From CAWGCE01 sp964480915 (GTDB taxonomy: Bacteria > Planctomycetota > Planctomycetia > Pirellulales > Pirellulaceae), in contig CAYZRS010000022.1 in assembly GCA_964480915.1 (NCBI GenBank), positions 7,200 to 71,199 on the forward strand: a stretch of DNA of 64,000 nucleotides, given 5' to 3'. The first letter of the stretch is position 1; each line of letters opens with the position of its first letter. A model generated the notes under the pieces. It did not search any database. It was not told the DNA's origin and saw nothing but the letters and a program-made list of their open reading frames with translations. This document shows, one piece after another, positions 25,306 to 34,115 of the stretch. The position numbers were made by a program, and so were the translations under genes.

Positions 25306-27261
25306 TCACTGCTTGCGAGCGATGCCTGGTGCGCCGTGCTCCTGATTGTCGTTGAGAGCTTGCCGGACAGCATCACCCACCTCATCACTCGCCGCGTCGA
25401 TTGCCGCGCTGACTTCTTCTTTGTTGACGGTGATTTTGATCGGCGAACTCGTTTTCCTCAGGAAGACTTTAAGGCAGCACATTTTCTCGGGAACGTCACG
25501 GTCTCCGTCCACCTCTTCAACATACACATCGACATGGCTGATGAATTCAGCGAACTGTCCCAGCGCATTGGCCAGGCGTTCAGTCGCGTAATCCTGGGCG
25601 ACATCGCTGAATAGGATTCCCTTAGAGTCGAAATTGATTTCCATGGTGTTCTCATGGAATTTTCCATGCAGCATGTCCCAGTCGATGACGAGGCTCCCAC
25701 CGTCGGTGACATGGGACTCAGCCCAGTTCATTAGCAACTCGAAGCAAGCATGGTCAATGTAGGTCACTCGATTCAGGCAGACGTGCAACTCGGCGTCCCG
25801 TGGGAGCCCCTCGAGCTGCTCAGCAAGCATCGGGAGGCGCAAAAAGGTGGCCGCTCCATTGAGACGAAGCTGATACACATGGGCTGCCTCGTCCGCCTCG
25901 AGATCGATATGAAGATGCGAGAACTGATGAAGCAGCTTGGCAGCGGACAACGCGACCCCCACAAGGACGCCAATCAGCAAATCGACAGTAACGATAAGCG
26001 CCACCGTGATCAGGTAGATCCCGACTTCTGCCCGGCCAGCCTTCCACAACTGGCGAATCTGTGCGGGGTTGAGCAGCTTCAGTCCGGTATAGACCAACAA
26101 CGCCCCCAGCGCAGATTTTGGAATGTAGCTAAGAACCTGGGGCAACAGCGCAATAAAAAGTAGTAGCCAGGCTCCGTGCAGGATCGTCGAAAGCCTCGTC
26201 CTCGCACCGGCTTGAACGTTCGCGGAACTTCTCACGATGACGCCGGTCATCGGCAGTGCGCCGAGAATTCCGCAGATCATGTTGCCAACGCCCTGCGCCG
26301 ACAGCTCGCGGTCATAATCGGTCTTCACGCCAATGTCGCGAGACATATCATCAATCGCGGCCGCGGTTAGCAGCGTCGCGGCACTCCCGACCAGGCCGAT
26401 CACGAATGCCGACACCCAGGTCGAAGGATCGACCAACAATCCTCCCCACGACACCGAGGGCAACGTAACGTCACTGAGCATGTTGGGCGGAATTTCAAGC
26501 TGTACGACGTTGAAGTTAGCGACGAGCACAACCAGTGTCGCTGCCAGGATGCCGACCAACGGGCCAGGAATGAAACTGATTTTCTTCGGCGCAAACTTTT
26601 GCCAAGCGACAATCGTTCCAATCGTCACCATGCCAATCGTGGCAGCAAGGTGATGCATGCGATCACCACCGGTAAAGCACTTCATGATCGCTTTGGGAAT
26701 CGTTGCCAGGTACTGCAATCCTCCGTGCGCTGGGACATCGCCCCACATGGCCGTGTGGTCCAACATCACGTGGAATTGGCTGACAAGAATCAGTGCGCCA
26801 ATGCCCGACAACAGCCCTTTAATGACGGCTGGCGAAACCGCTCGGAACCATCGGCCGATCCGGAGTTTCCCGGCCGTCAACTGCATCGCGCCAGCGAGGA
26901 ATACGGACACACCCAACGCCGCGAGCGCGAAGGCCATCGCCGCTGCCTCCCCACTTGCATTGTCAAGGGAAGGATTGAGCTGCAGGTACTGTTCGCGTCG
27001 CGTGACAATCACGTCTGCCACGATGACGAACAGACTGGCAGCAGGTCCGCTCACTTGGAGCGGCGATCCGGCGAAGCAGCCTACGACGAGCCCGCCCACG
27101 ATGCCGGTGATGAGAGCCCGTGCTGGACTGACTCCCACCGCCACGGCGATCCCGATGCACAGTGGAAGTGCCACCAGAAACACCACAATGGAAGCCAGAA
27201 AATCGCTCCGAAATGCAGCACCTAACGAGGATGCTGTTAAAGCGGTTTTCTCTTGTGACAT
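25306..27261 (-). CDS. SulP anion transporter fused to STAS and HPF-like domains
   Basis: 651 residues, ATG at 27261 with AAGGA upstream. Residues about 20-440 form the SulP membrane domain (SIVVFLVALPLCIGIAVAVG, VSGPAASLFVIVADV, GVIVRSSANVQAGARTRLST, IPKSALGALLVYTGLKLL). SulP proteins import anions such as sulfate, bicarbonate or dicarboxylates. About 445-535 is a STAS domain (HVYQLRLNGAATFL; VTYIDHACFELLMNWAES). From residue 540 (bases about 25644 to 25306) a further domain has the beta-alpha-beta-beta-beta-alpha order and the key pieces of ribosome hibernation factor HPF/RaiA: YATERLANALGQFAEFISHV, VDVYVEEVDGD, LKVFLRKTSSPIKITV and EEVSAAIDAASDEVGDAVRQ (compare YAAID in HPF). The usual SulP protein ends after STAS. 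Confidence 0.88.
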   Translation of the reverse strand: MSQEKTALTASSLGAAFRSDFLASIVVFLVALPLCIGIAVAVGVSPARALITGIVGGLVVGCFAGSPLQVSGPAASLFVIVADVIVTRREQYLQLNPSLDNASGEAAAMAFALAALGVSVFLAGAMQLTAGKLRIGRWFRAVSPAVIKGLLSGIGALILVSQFHVMLDHTAMWGDVPAHGGLQYLATIPKAIMKCFTGGDRMHHLAATIGMVTIGTIVAWQKFAPKKISFIPGPLVGILAATLVVLVANFNVVQLEIPPNMLSDVTLPSVSWGGLLVDPSTWVSAFVIGLVGSAATLLTAAAIDDMSRDIGVKTDYDRELSAQGVGNMICGILGALPMTGVIVRSSANVQAGARTRLSTILHGAWLLLFIALLPQVLSYIPKSALGALLVYTGLKLLNPAQIRQLWKAGRAEVGIYLITVALIVTVDLLIGVLVGVALSAAKLLHQFSHLHIDLEADEAAHVYQLRLNGAATFLRLPMLAEQLEGLPRDAELHVCLNRVTYIDHACFELLMNWAESHVTDGGSLVIDWDMLHGKFHENTMEINFDSKGILFSDVAQDYATERLANALGQFAEFISHVDVYVEEVDGDRDVPEKMCCLKVFLRKTSSPIKITVNKEEVSAAIDAASDEVGDAVRQALNDNQEHGAPGIARKQ

Positions 27262-27778
27262 GGTCGTCGTCCTTGTACCTGAATACGCTCGTTGCTACGG
27301 CAGCAGTATCACGCTTTGGCCGGTCGCCGTCGAGATGGGATTGCGGAACGGGCCGTTTAGAAAAAATCGTTCAAAACTTGCGGGAAGGAGGGTTCATGGA
27401 GCGGTTGCGGGGCGTCAAAACTGCGATCGCATCCTCAAGCGTCAACCTCTCGCCATCCGATCGAGGCGCACTGCCAGATCGGCGACCTCCTCAAGCTGAT
27501 CGCTGGCGAGCCGCCATTTGGCCAGCCGCAGAGCGGTTGGAAAAGCACGAATCCGTCGAGTCACGTGCCGCTACGGGCTGGCGTCAAGCACACGCTCGCC
27601 TCCCGAGTCCATACTCGAGATGGACAAAACACCGATTTTGACGAATGGACGTCGGCTGGCCCTGCGACGCTCGCCAGATCATGGCGGAATGCATGGGAAT
27701 TATGGCGTCGCCGTGGTGATTGCGTCGCTTATTAGATTGAGACGTGATCCAACTGAAGCATCGCGCAAGGAGAATTCC
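27262..27778. other. Intergenic region holding repeat copy B
   Basis: 517 bp between the SulP start (minus) and the small membrane protein (plus). No supported gene. The second half holds the diverged copy of the DUF1559 3' end (27591-27749); its coding frame still reads HTRDGQNTDFDEWTSAGPA but continues past the place where the parent gene stops, so it is a decayed remnant. Promoters for both flanking genes must lie here. Confidence 0.6.
27591..27749 (+). repeat. Copy B of the diverged segmental repeat (DUF1559 remnant)
   Basis: Second copy of 24975-25128. Starts at CACGCTCGCC and ends at GACGTGATC like copy A; differs by point changes and by small insertions after the stop region. No prepilin start or upstream DUF1559 sequence is present, so only the tail end was copied or survived. 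It lies just before the small membrane protein gene. Confidence 0.82.
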
Positions 27779-28003
27779 ATGAAAGCCTCGACCCCACGAC
27801 GACACCACTGGCAACGCACTTTGCTATACGTCGCCGCCTACTGCCTCCTCGTGGGCGGTATCGATACGGTTATCGCTTGGGATCAACTTTCGGTTGATCG
27901 TTTTCCTGCGATCGTGCTCATGATGAGTCTCTTGCTACTCGGCGGCTTGACACTCGGCTTTGTCGATCGGTGCATCCACCGGTGGGTGAAGCGTAGCCAT
28001 TAG
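27779..28003 (+). CDS. Small membrane protein with two helices
   Basis: 74 residues, ATG at 27779 with AAGGAG six bases upstream, which decides this start against a longer upstream frame. Two hydrophobic helices (LLYVAAYCLLVGGIDTVIAW and IVLMMSLLLLGGLTLGFV) with basic ends (MKASTPRRHHWQR, HRWVKRSH). No family recognised. A clear terminator follows 37 bp later, so it is a one-gene unit. Confidence 0.8.
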   Translation: MKASTPRRHHWQRTLLYVAAYCLLVGGIDTVIAWDQLSVDRFPAIVLMMSLLLLGGLTLGFVDRCIHRWVKRSH

Positions 28004-28040
28004 CATGGCTCTCGCGACTCTCACGATTGACCCCAAGGTA

Positions 28041-28073
28041 AAGGCGGACCGCGCGAGCGGCTCCGCCTTTTTT
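28041..28073 (+). terminator. Rho-independent terminator of the small membrane protein
   Basis: Stem AAGGCGGA with TCCGCCTT, GC-rich interior, followed by TTTTTT. Same strand, 37 bp after the stop at 28003. Confidence 0.88.
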
Positions 28074-28183
28074 CGACCGCCATGGGGATACCGACGGTCC
28101 ACCGAACCGCTCCCCTTCGCCCCTACGAATGGTCCCAGCGAACTTGCGAGCAATTTGTGGACGCGCTGACGGCGACAGCCGTA

Positions 28184-28217
28184 TAAAAAAAAGCGAGCAG
28201 CCTGCTGGGCTACTCGC
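28184..28217 (-). terminator. Rho-independent terminator of the DUF1559/125-residue gene pair
   Basis: On the minus strand: ten-base stem (GCGAGTAGCC with GGCTGCTCGC, one G-U pair), loop of five, then a run of eight Ts. It lies about 40 bp past the stop of the gene at 28259. Confidence 0.9.
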
Positions 28218-28258
28218 GTGAATCCTTAAGTCCTGGTTCGGCGGCCGTTACTCGCCAG

Positions 28259-28636
28259 TTACTCGCCATTGAGGGCTCGATGAGCCGCAATCCCGCCGAT
28301 AGCAGCGACGATTCCGGACCAGCGTAGCAAAGTGGCCATCTTGCTTGACGAATTGCTCGCCTTTTCGAAATCGGCCTGCATGGATGCCTGTTTCTCTTCG
28401 AGCAGCGTCCGCTCTTGTTTGAGCGATTCAAGTTCATTGCCCGAGAGGCTCGACTTCCCCTCTGCCGCAGCGATCTTCAGACTGACGTCGCGAACGTTAC
28501 TGGAAACTTGTCGCATTGCCTGGCTCTTCTCGGGAGTCCACGCCTTTTCAACTGGGAAAAGGAACGAGGTCAGGAAGCTCGCGACAAGCAGAACCATGCC
28601 GATAACGGCAACAACAATGGGCAGATTCGCTTTCAT
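28259..28636 (-). CDS. Small membrane protein with coiled coil
   Basis: 125 residues. N-terminal helix IVVAVIGMVLLVASFLTSFL, then a long charged stretch rich in Ser, Glu, Lys and Leu (residues 35-95; LKQERTLLEEKQASMQADFE) that should form a coiled coil, and a second short helix (SGIVAAIGGIAAH) at the end. No family recognised. Its ATG shares a base with the stop of the DUF1559 gene (TGATG) so the two are translationally coupled. Confidence 0.82.
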   Translation of the reverse strand: MKANLPIVVAVIGMVLLVASFLTSFLFPVEKAWTPEKSQAMRQVSSNVRDVSLKIAAAEGKSSLSGNELESLKQERTLLEEKQASMQADFEKASNSSSKMATLLRWSGIVAAIGGIAAHRALNGE

Positions 28637-29721
28637 CAGTCCAACGATCCAGAGAGGGCGGTACCATCATTGATGGAGATCAACGTGGCGAACAGGGCGA
28701 CTTCAACTTCGTCCGTGATAAATCGAACACTGCCGTCCAGGTGGGCCGTGTTGACGCCTCCATTATGAAGGCTGCGCGGTGCTGCGGTCTCGAAGCCCTT
28801 GTTGTCACACGGCATTTTGAGCAAATCGGATTCCAGTTGATCCTGCTCATTGCAGGATTGCAGCTGATCAGCGTTCCATGCCCCCACCGGATTGTTAGGT
28901 GGCGATGCCTGGCTCGCCGCCTCGGCAGTTCTAAGGGGCGAGTAGGGAGTGGAAAGAGGAGTCATGCGGTCGCATGAGGTGCTAATCCCAAGTGCTTCGG
29001 AGTGCAAATCCAATGCGAGCAATGAGGCTGCTGGCCTTGCCCAGGCCCAGGCTCCACGCTCATCGTCTAGACTATCGCGCGTTCGAACTTCTGCCAGCAC
29101 AATCGTCTTCGATGTGCCGTCTTTGATCTTTCCAATGGATTGCTTTTTGTTGATGAGCGCGCCTGGAAAAACTCGCTGGCATCGCGCGTGCTCGGGGCTC
29201 ACGTACGTCGCATAGTTGATCTTCGCGAAACCGGTCGATTCCGGAATGTTTGGCGTGTACTGGGAAGAACGGTAAAGACGCCCACCCGCTGCATCGGATG
29301 GGCACTGAGCGATGGAAATGTCCACCGAGTACCACGGTGTATTGTTGCCGGTCAGTGCTTGGTCCATGATGGATCGGCCAAAATCAATCTGGTCATGCAG
29401 TGCTTGTTCTTCCAGAAACGGTAACACGCGAACAAGCCAACTCATCTGCTTGTTCTCCTCGGTATTGGCAGAAAAAATAGACCAAGAACCGATCTGAACA
29501 GCTTCGCTGGAAGGCGGCAGCTTCCCGTTGGCGCTCTCGTAATTGAGCACCGAAAGCGCTAAGTTTCGTATGTTGTTTTGACACTGGACTCGCCTAGCCG
29601 CTTCACGTGCCGAATTGACCGCCGGCAGGAGCAATGAGACCAGAATCGCAATGATCGCGATTACCACGAGCAGCTCGACCAGAGTGAAACCGCGACGGGT
29701 TTCCGAGCGTTGTCTTGACAT
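28636..29721 (-). CDS. DUF1559 / prepilin-like protein
   Basis: 361 residues, ATG at 29721 with GAGGA upstream. Classic prepilin signal RRGFTLVELLVVIAIIAIL near the N-terminus, followed by the DUF1559 body (REAARRVQCQNNIRNLALSVLNYES, QCPSDAAGG, DGTSKTIVLAEVRTRDS, SLHNGGVNTAHLDGSVRFI). Planctomycetal family of pilin-like proteins of uncertain role. Translationally coupled to the 125-residue membrane protein downstream. Confidence 0.95.
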   Translation of the reverse strand: MSRQRSETRRGFTLVELLVVIAIIAILVSLLLPAVNSAREAARRVQCQNNIRNLALSVLNYESANGKLPPSSEAVQIGSWSIFSANTEENKQMSWLVRVLPFLEEQALHDQIDFGRSIMDQALTGNNTPWYSVDISIAQCPSDAAGGRLYRSSQYTPNIPESTGFAKINYATYVSPEHARCQRVFPGALINKKQSIGKIKDGTSKTIVLAEVRTRDSLDDERGAWAWARPAASLLALDLHSEALGISTSCDRMTPLSTPYSPLRTAEAASQASPPNNPVGAWNADQLQSCNEQDQLESDLLKMPCDNKGFETAAPRSLHNGGVNTAHLDGSVRFITDEVEVALFATLISINDGTALSGSLD

Positions 29722-30035
29722 CGTATGTATCCTCGGGGATCAGTTTGAGAACCACCCACCTGCCGCGATTGTAGCAGAATCGAAGCGTGATGACACAGCT
29801 CAACTCCAACTCGAAATTCTGTTTTTCCTGAACCTTTCGTCGAAACTTCAGCGCAGAGCGGCCAACTGTTCCTGGAAAGGAGTCCAATCTGAACCGGGAT
29901 TAGTTTGACCTGCTACGTTCCCTCACTTACGCTACAGGTTACGGAGTGGGGTAGCTCCGCACCGTTCGTCCCGTTGGTATTGAATCTGACAACGACCGGC
30001 CTCAATTCTTGTTCGTTCTTTATGAGGTGAAGCTA
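29722..30035. other. Divergent intergenic region
   Basis: 314 bp between the divergent DUF1559 gene and the next PEP-CTERM gene. No supported gene. It must hold promoters for both sides, but I cannot pick a convincing one. Confidence 0.5.
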
Positions 30036-31502
30036 ATGCGATTCCATACGACCCTCTTCAACGCCCTCTTGTGCGTTGCTCTGCTCGCCGCGACATCTTC
30101 GGCGCAGAATCTGATCTATTCTTCAGAAATGACAAGTTCCACCGGATGGGTCCAGTCCGATTTTGGTTTCGGCACGTCCTCCGCCATCTGGGATTTCGAT
30201 TACTCGGCTTTTGGCATCCCCGAAGCGCCTAACACTGACTCAAGCGACGCATCGGCACGTGGTGTTCGTCTAGCGGCCAACGTGGGTGCCTCGTTCGGCG
30301 GAGATCAAATTTCGGTCTCGTATCGCGATGCGGCATTCACCGGGCAGTACACATTCCAGGTTGATGCTTGGCTCAATTGGTCAGCCGATGTGGACCTGAA
30401 CGGAACCACAGAACACGCCGGCGTCTATGCCGGATTCGACCCTACGACCGCTGACGGCGACTTCCCGGCTCAAAGTGGAGCCGGCCTGCTGTGGTCGTCG
30501 GATGGCGACTGCGGAAACTGCGATTACATCTTGGCAAAAAATGGAGTCGGCGCTGGCGACGGCGAGCTGGATCTTTTAAGCGGCCAATACAGTGTCTCCG
30601 ATTTTGGATTCGGCAATCAGAGCGGTTATGACAACACCGACGTGAACGCCGATCCACTGAATGGCGAGCTGATCGACATTCCCGCGATTTTCCCAGAATT
30701 CGACATCGCCGCTGCGACGAACAACATGAACGGTTCAGGCACGCAACGCGCTGGTGCGGCCGGTTTTCAATGGGTGACGATTACGGCCGAAGTCGATACC
30801 GCCGCGATGGGCACAGGAAACGTTAACGTCGCTGGTTTGGCCTCGTTCACCATCGCCAACGCTGCCACCGGCGATGAGCTGTTCGTGGGCACGATCGATA
30901 ACAGCTCTGACCTCAACCCTGGCGGCGAAGTCTCCGTCGACATGTCGGGCGGCATCGGCCTGATGTTGGTCGACTTTTTCTCCAGTAACGCGTCTGACCC
31001 CAACTTCGCGTTTGTCGTTTACGACAACGTGCGAGTCTACGACGGCTTCCTCACCTCGGGACCGGACGGCGACTTCAACGATGACACCATTTACGATTGC
31101 AGTGACATCGACAGCTTGGTCGCCGACATTGCCGCAGGAAACAACACGGCAGCGTTCGACCTGACGGGTGACGGAAACGTCGACGGGGCCGACCTAGACG
31201 CTTGGCTTGCCGAAGCGGGCGCCCTGTTCAACGCCTCGGGCAATCCATTCCTTCCTGGCGACGCAAATCTCGACGGCTTCGTCAATGGACAAGACTTTGT
31301 GATCTGGAACAACAACAAGTTCACGGCAAACGCTGCTTGGTGCTCCGGCGACTTCAATGCCGACGGTCAAGTCAATGGCCAAGACTTCGTCACTTGGAAC
31401 ACGTTCAAGTTCCAGGCTTCGGACGTTGCTGCAGTTCCCGAGCCGACGTTTGGCCTCTTCGTGCTTGCCAGCGGATTGCTAATGCTTCGCCGCAGAAGCT
31501 AA
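30036..31502 (+). CDS. Secreted dockerin-like, PEP-CTERM protein
   Basis: 488 residues from the ATG at 30036 (MRFHTTLFNALLC) with GAGGTGAAG upstream. Signal peptide, then a beta-sandwich-like region to about residue 350 (SAIWDFDYSAFGIPEAP, DQISVSYRDAAFTGQYTFQV), possibly carbohydrate- or surface-binding but not recognised. After this a dockerin-like Ca-binding block with DLTGDGNVDGADLDAWL, DANLDGFVNGQDFVIWN and DFNADGQVNGQDFVTWN, then VPEPTFG and a hydrophobic helix and RRRS end. The block is nearly the same as in the M14 peptidase and the amylase. A terminator follows at 31531. Confidence 0.9.
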   Translation: MRFHTTLFNALLCVALLAATSSAQNLIYSSEMTSSTGWVQSDFGFGTSSAIWDFDYSAFGIPEAPNTDSSDASARGVRLAANVGASFGGDQISVSYRDAAFTGQYTFQVDAWLNWSADVDLNGTTEHAGVYAGFDPTTADGDFPAQSGAGLLWSSDGDCGNCDYILAKNGVGAGDGELDLLSGQYSVSDFGFGNQSGYDNTDVNADPLNGELIDIPAIFPEFDIAAATNNMNGSGTQRAGAAGFQWVTITAEVDTAAMGTGNVNVAGLASFTIANAATGDELFVGTIDNSSDLNPGGEVSVDMSGGIGLMLVDFFSSNASDPNFAFVVYDNVRVYDGFLTSGPDGDFNDDTIYDCSDIDSLVADIAAGNNTAAFDLTGDGNVDGADLDAWLAEAGALFNASGNPFLPGDANLDGFVNGQDFVIWNNNKFTANAAWCSGDFNADGQVNGQDFVTWNTFKFQASDVAAVPEPTFGLFVLASGLLMLRRRS

Positions 31503-31530
31503 TCGGCCCTGCAAAACTTCAACAACGGAA

Positions 31531-31562
31531 AGCCGCCAAGCTATTGCTTGGCGGCTTTTCTT
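31531..31562 (+). terminator. Rho-independent terminator of the PEP-CTERM gene
   Basis: Ten-base perfect stem (AGCCGCCAAG with CTTGGCGGCT), loop CTATTG, then TTTTCTTG. It lies 28 bp after the stop at 31502. Confidence 0.9.
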
Positions 31563-31693
31563 GTTTCCGCGACGCCAAACCGCCTTCGGCCCGCTTCCAA
31601 ACTGGTGATGCAATACCGCGGTTCGGCGAAAGAGAGCGGCACTCTGCCTGAAGACGGGATTCCTAACCGGCACACGCGGTTTTGCAGCGGGCT

Positions 31694-32257
31694 TTAAGCT
31701 TCAAGCCCCAAGTCGGCGGCGACTTCGGCCATGGCGGCGATGACGAAATCGATGTGCTCGTTCAATTCAACGCCCAAATCCTCGGCGCCACGCGTGAGGT
31801 CTGCTCGCGGCACGGCGGCGGCAAACCCCTTTGTTTTCATTTTCTTCCGCACGCTCTTCGCTTTCATTCCCTTGAGCCCCTCCGGCCGCACCTTAGCGCA
31901 AGCCGTGATGAATCCTCCGAGTTCATCGCAGGCAAATAGCGCCTTGTCCATGCGCGAAACGCGTGGGCACTCCTCGATGTAGTCGGCATGTGATTTGATC
32001 GCGTAGATCACGTCCTCTGGATACCCCAACTCGGTCAGAATCTGAGCCCCCTTCAGTGGATGATCGGGCGGGTTGGGCCAGCGTTCGTAGTCGAAGTCAT
32101 GCAGCAGCCCAACGACCGCCCACTTCTGTTCGTCCTCACCAAATTTGCGTGCGTAAGCCCGCATCCCGGCCTCCACAGCCAGCATGTGCTTTCGCAAACT
32201 GTCACTCTGCGTGTACTCGCACATCAACGCGTAAGCCGCCGCTCGATCCATTTCCAT
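31694..32257 (-). CDS. HD-domain phosphohydrolase
   Basis: 187 residues, ATG at 32257 with AGGAGAGG upstream. HD metal ligands are visible: His24 (LRKHMLAVEAGM), the HD pair His53-Asp54 (GLLHDFDYE), His66 (DHPLKGAQI) and His90 (IKSHADY). Such proteins hydrolyse phosphate esters of nucleotides; here the substrate is not known. The C-terminal half (PEGLKGMKAKSVRKKMKTKG) is basic. It lies downstream, 31 bp, of the EEP gene on the same strand. Confidence 0.9.
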   Translation of the reverse strand: MEMDRAAAYALMCEYTQSDSLRKHMLAVEAGMRAYARKFGEDEQKWAVVGLLHDFDYERWPNPPDHPLKGAQILTELGYPEDVIYAIKSHADYIEECPRVSRMDKALFACDELGGFITACAKVRPEGLKGMKAKSVRKKMKTKGFAAAVPRADLTRGAEDLGVELNEHIDFVIAAMAEVAADLGLEA

Positions 32258-32288
32258 AAACCTCTCCTGTTGCCTGCCGTTTCCTGAC

Positions 32289-32981
32289 TCACTCTCCCAA
32301 TTTCAACATCATCGCCGAATGATCTGACCACTTCTCCTCTCGCCATCCGTGCAAGTAATAGCATTCCTTCACGAGTGGAGCCAATGATTCATGCACGAAC
32401 GTGTGATCATAGCGGTAACCGTTCCCTTGATGACTGAACCACGAATATTCAGCCACATCACCGTGGAGACGGCGAAACGCATCGAAGTAACCTCGCGATT
32501 CAAGCACCGTCAGATGATCGCTATACCAGAAAGAGTTCCCTCGCTGATCCAGGCCATTTTTTCCCGTATTCCAGTCGCCGGCAATAATCGACGGAATCTC
32601 GTCATCCAGCTCAGACTCGAGAAAGTCAAAGAGTTTGTGCTTTTTCTTATGAGGGAAGTAGACGCCGTAGAGACTGAAAAGTTCCAAGTCGGCTCGCACC
32701 AAGGCGTGCGGATAATTCTTGTCCGACTTTGGAAAGAGCGCACTGCCACAGGCATAACGACTGGCGACAAGTACTGAATTCACGTCGGGATCAGCCGGCG
32801 TAACCACCTGGAACGAATAGCCACGTTGCAGCAGTTTCGTCCGCAGCTCCAGGCCCCGATCGTTGTTGCGGAATTCGGAAAGCACCAGCATATCGGCCGA
32901 TTCGGCAAGCAGCGCCGCCAAAATGGAAGCCACGCGAGACCCGCCGCCTTGCCGGATGTTCCAAGAGAGAATCGAGATCAT
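32289..32981 (-). CDS. Endonuclease/exonuclease/phosphatase family protein
   Basis: 230 residues from the ATG at 32981 (MISILSWNIRQGGG); the frame upstream is not family-like. Metal and catalytic motifs of the EEP fold: LSWNIRQ (Asn), VLSEFRN (Glu), IIAGDWNTGKN (Asp-x-Asn), YRYDHTFV and the final KWSDHSAMM (Asp-His). Single domain, no signal peptide, so presumably cytoplasmic. Members cut DNA, RNA or phosphoesters; which one is not clear. It lies upstream of the HD gene and probably forms a unit with it. Confidence 0.9.
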   Translation of the reverse strand: MISILSWNIRQGGGSRVASILAALLAESADMLVLSEFRNNDRGLELRTKLLQRGYSFQVVTPADPDVNSVLVASRYACGSALFPKSDKNYPHALVRADLELFSLYGVYFPHKKKHKLFDFLESELDDEIPSIIAGDWNTGKNGLDQRGNSFWYSDHLTVLESRGYFDAFRRLHGDVAEYSWFSHQGNGYRYDHTFVHESLAPLVKECYYLHGWREEKWSDHSAMMLKLGE

Positions 32982-33147
32982 GCTTTTCGAATGTCGTGGA
33001 GCGTGGCGAAACGACTGAGTCACGTGGACCGGCCCCATTGTAGCCGATGGGCAGCGACCGGGCGTCCGACCAAGGCTATTCAAACCTCAATCGCGGAGTT
33101 TCGCCCCGTGCGCGCCGTTGCCCGCCGGCCTTGATCCCACCGACCAC

Positions 33148-33182
33148 GAAAATCGCCAGCCGACGGGTTGCCGGCTGGCGAT
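33148..33182 (-). terminator. Rho-independent terminator of the surface protein gene
   Basis: Eleven-base perfect stem (ATCGCCAGCCG with CGGCTGGCGAT), loop of nine, then TTTTCG on the minus strand. It follows the stop of the gene at 33207 by 24 bp. Confidence 0.88.
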
Positions 33183-33206
33183 CGCATCCACGGGTTCGGC
33201 TCGTGC

Positions 33207-34115
33207 CTAGCTGCCCAAGCCAAAGAAAGCGATGGTGGCAATCGCATCATTGAACGTTGACACTTCGGCTCGTGCACTGGCCAGCATCACAGAAAAGCCG
33301 TCGTTAAAATCGCCATCGATCGATCGTTCTTGCAGCTCGCCGTAGGTACTGCCGAACGACTCACGCACGTCGAAGCGACCGTTGCCGTTGATTTTTGCTT
33401 CCAGAAACTCAGAGTCATAAATCCCGATGGTATCCTCGCCACCACCGAGGCGGATGTCGGTGGTATCGTTGTTCGCAGTCATCGTGGCCAACATTGCGTA
33501 GTCGTTACCGCCGCCCATGCGGATGTCCACTTCCGCCCGCAACGAAATGGAGTTAACGCTCGAAACCACATCGTTGCCGCCACCGGTGTTCAGATCGAAG
33601 TCATCTTCGTACTGCCCGCCCAGCAGATTGACCGAGTCATCGCCTCCGCGCGTCTCAATCTTTGTCTCTCCCCTGACGTGAACGGTATCAAGGAGAATAA
33701 TGTCCGCATCGTTCCCACGTGTTTCAATTTCCAAATCTCCCCGAATCAACAGCTCGTCTTCACCTGACTCGGACAGAATCACCAGACTTCCGCCGGAACG
33801 CATGTCGATGTCAAAGTCACCGGTGACGCCGTTCACAACCAGTGGACTCGCACTGCCATTGATATCGGTATCAATTCCAGTGATCGTGAACTGCCCCTCG
33901 ACATCGGTCGCTTCGATGCCGATCACGTGGGCAGTGTTGTTCTCCCCACGAACTTCCAAATCGCCGTCGTCGACTTCGACGGTCACATTGCCAGCCAGCA
34001 GCCGGCGGTCCTCCAGCGATTCGACGGTGAGGTCGCTTAGAAATTGACTCTCTTCGCGCTTTTGGGGGCGGTTAGAACGAAACGACTGAGCGGTGCGTGC
34101 AAACAGAGGAAACAT
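33207..34115 (-). CDS. Surface protein with LEDRRLLAG motif and Gly/Asp repeats
   Basis: 302 residues from the ATG at 34115, supported by GGAG eight bases upstream (an ATG at 34145 lacks one). Near residue 31-42 is VESLEDRRLLAG, the planctomycetal N-terminal motif seen on large surface proteins (LEPR-XLL type). The body is a row of beta-strand repeats with Gly/Asp turns (RGGDDSVNLLGG, TGGGNDVVSSVNS, MGGGNDYAML, LGGGEDTIGI), resembling RTX-like Ca-binding repeats. No PEP-CTERM tail. Probably an exported structural protein; function unknown. Confidence 0.88.
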   Translation of the reverse strand: MFPLFARTAQSFRSNRPQKREESQFLSDLTVESLEDRRLLAGNVTVEVDDGDLEVRGENNTAHVIGIEATDVEGQFTITGIDTDINGSASPLVVNGVTGDFDIDMRSGGSLVILSESGEDELLIRGDLEIETRGNDADIILLDTVHVRGETKIETRGGDDSVNLLGGQYEDDFDLNTGGGNDVVSSVNSISLRAEVDIRMGGGNDYAMLATMTANNDTTDIRLGGGEDTIGIYDSEFLEAKINGNGRFDVRESFGSTYGELQERSIDGDFNDGFSVMLASARAEVSTFNDAIATIAFFGLGS

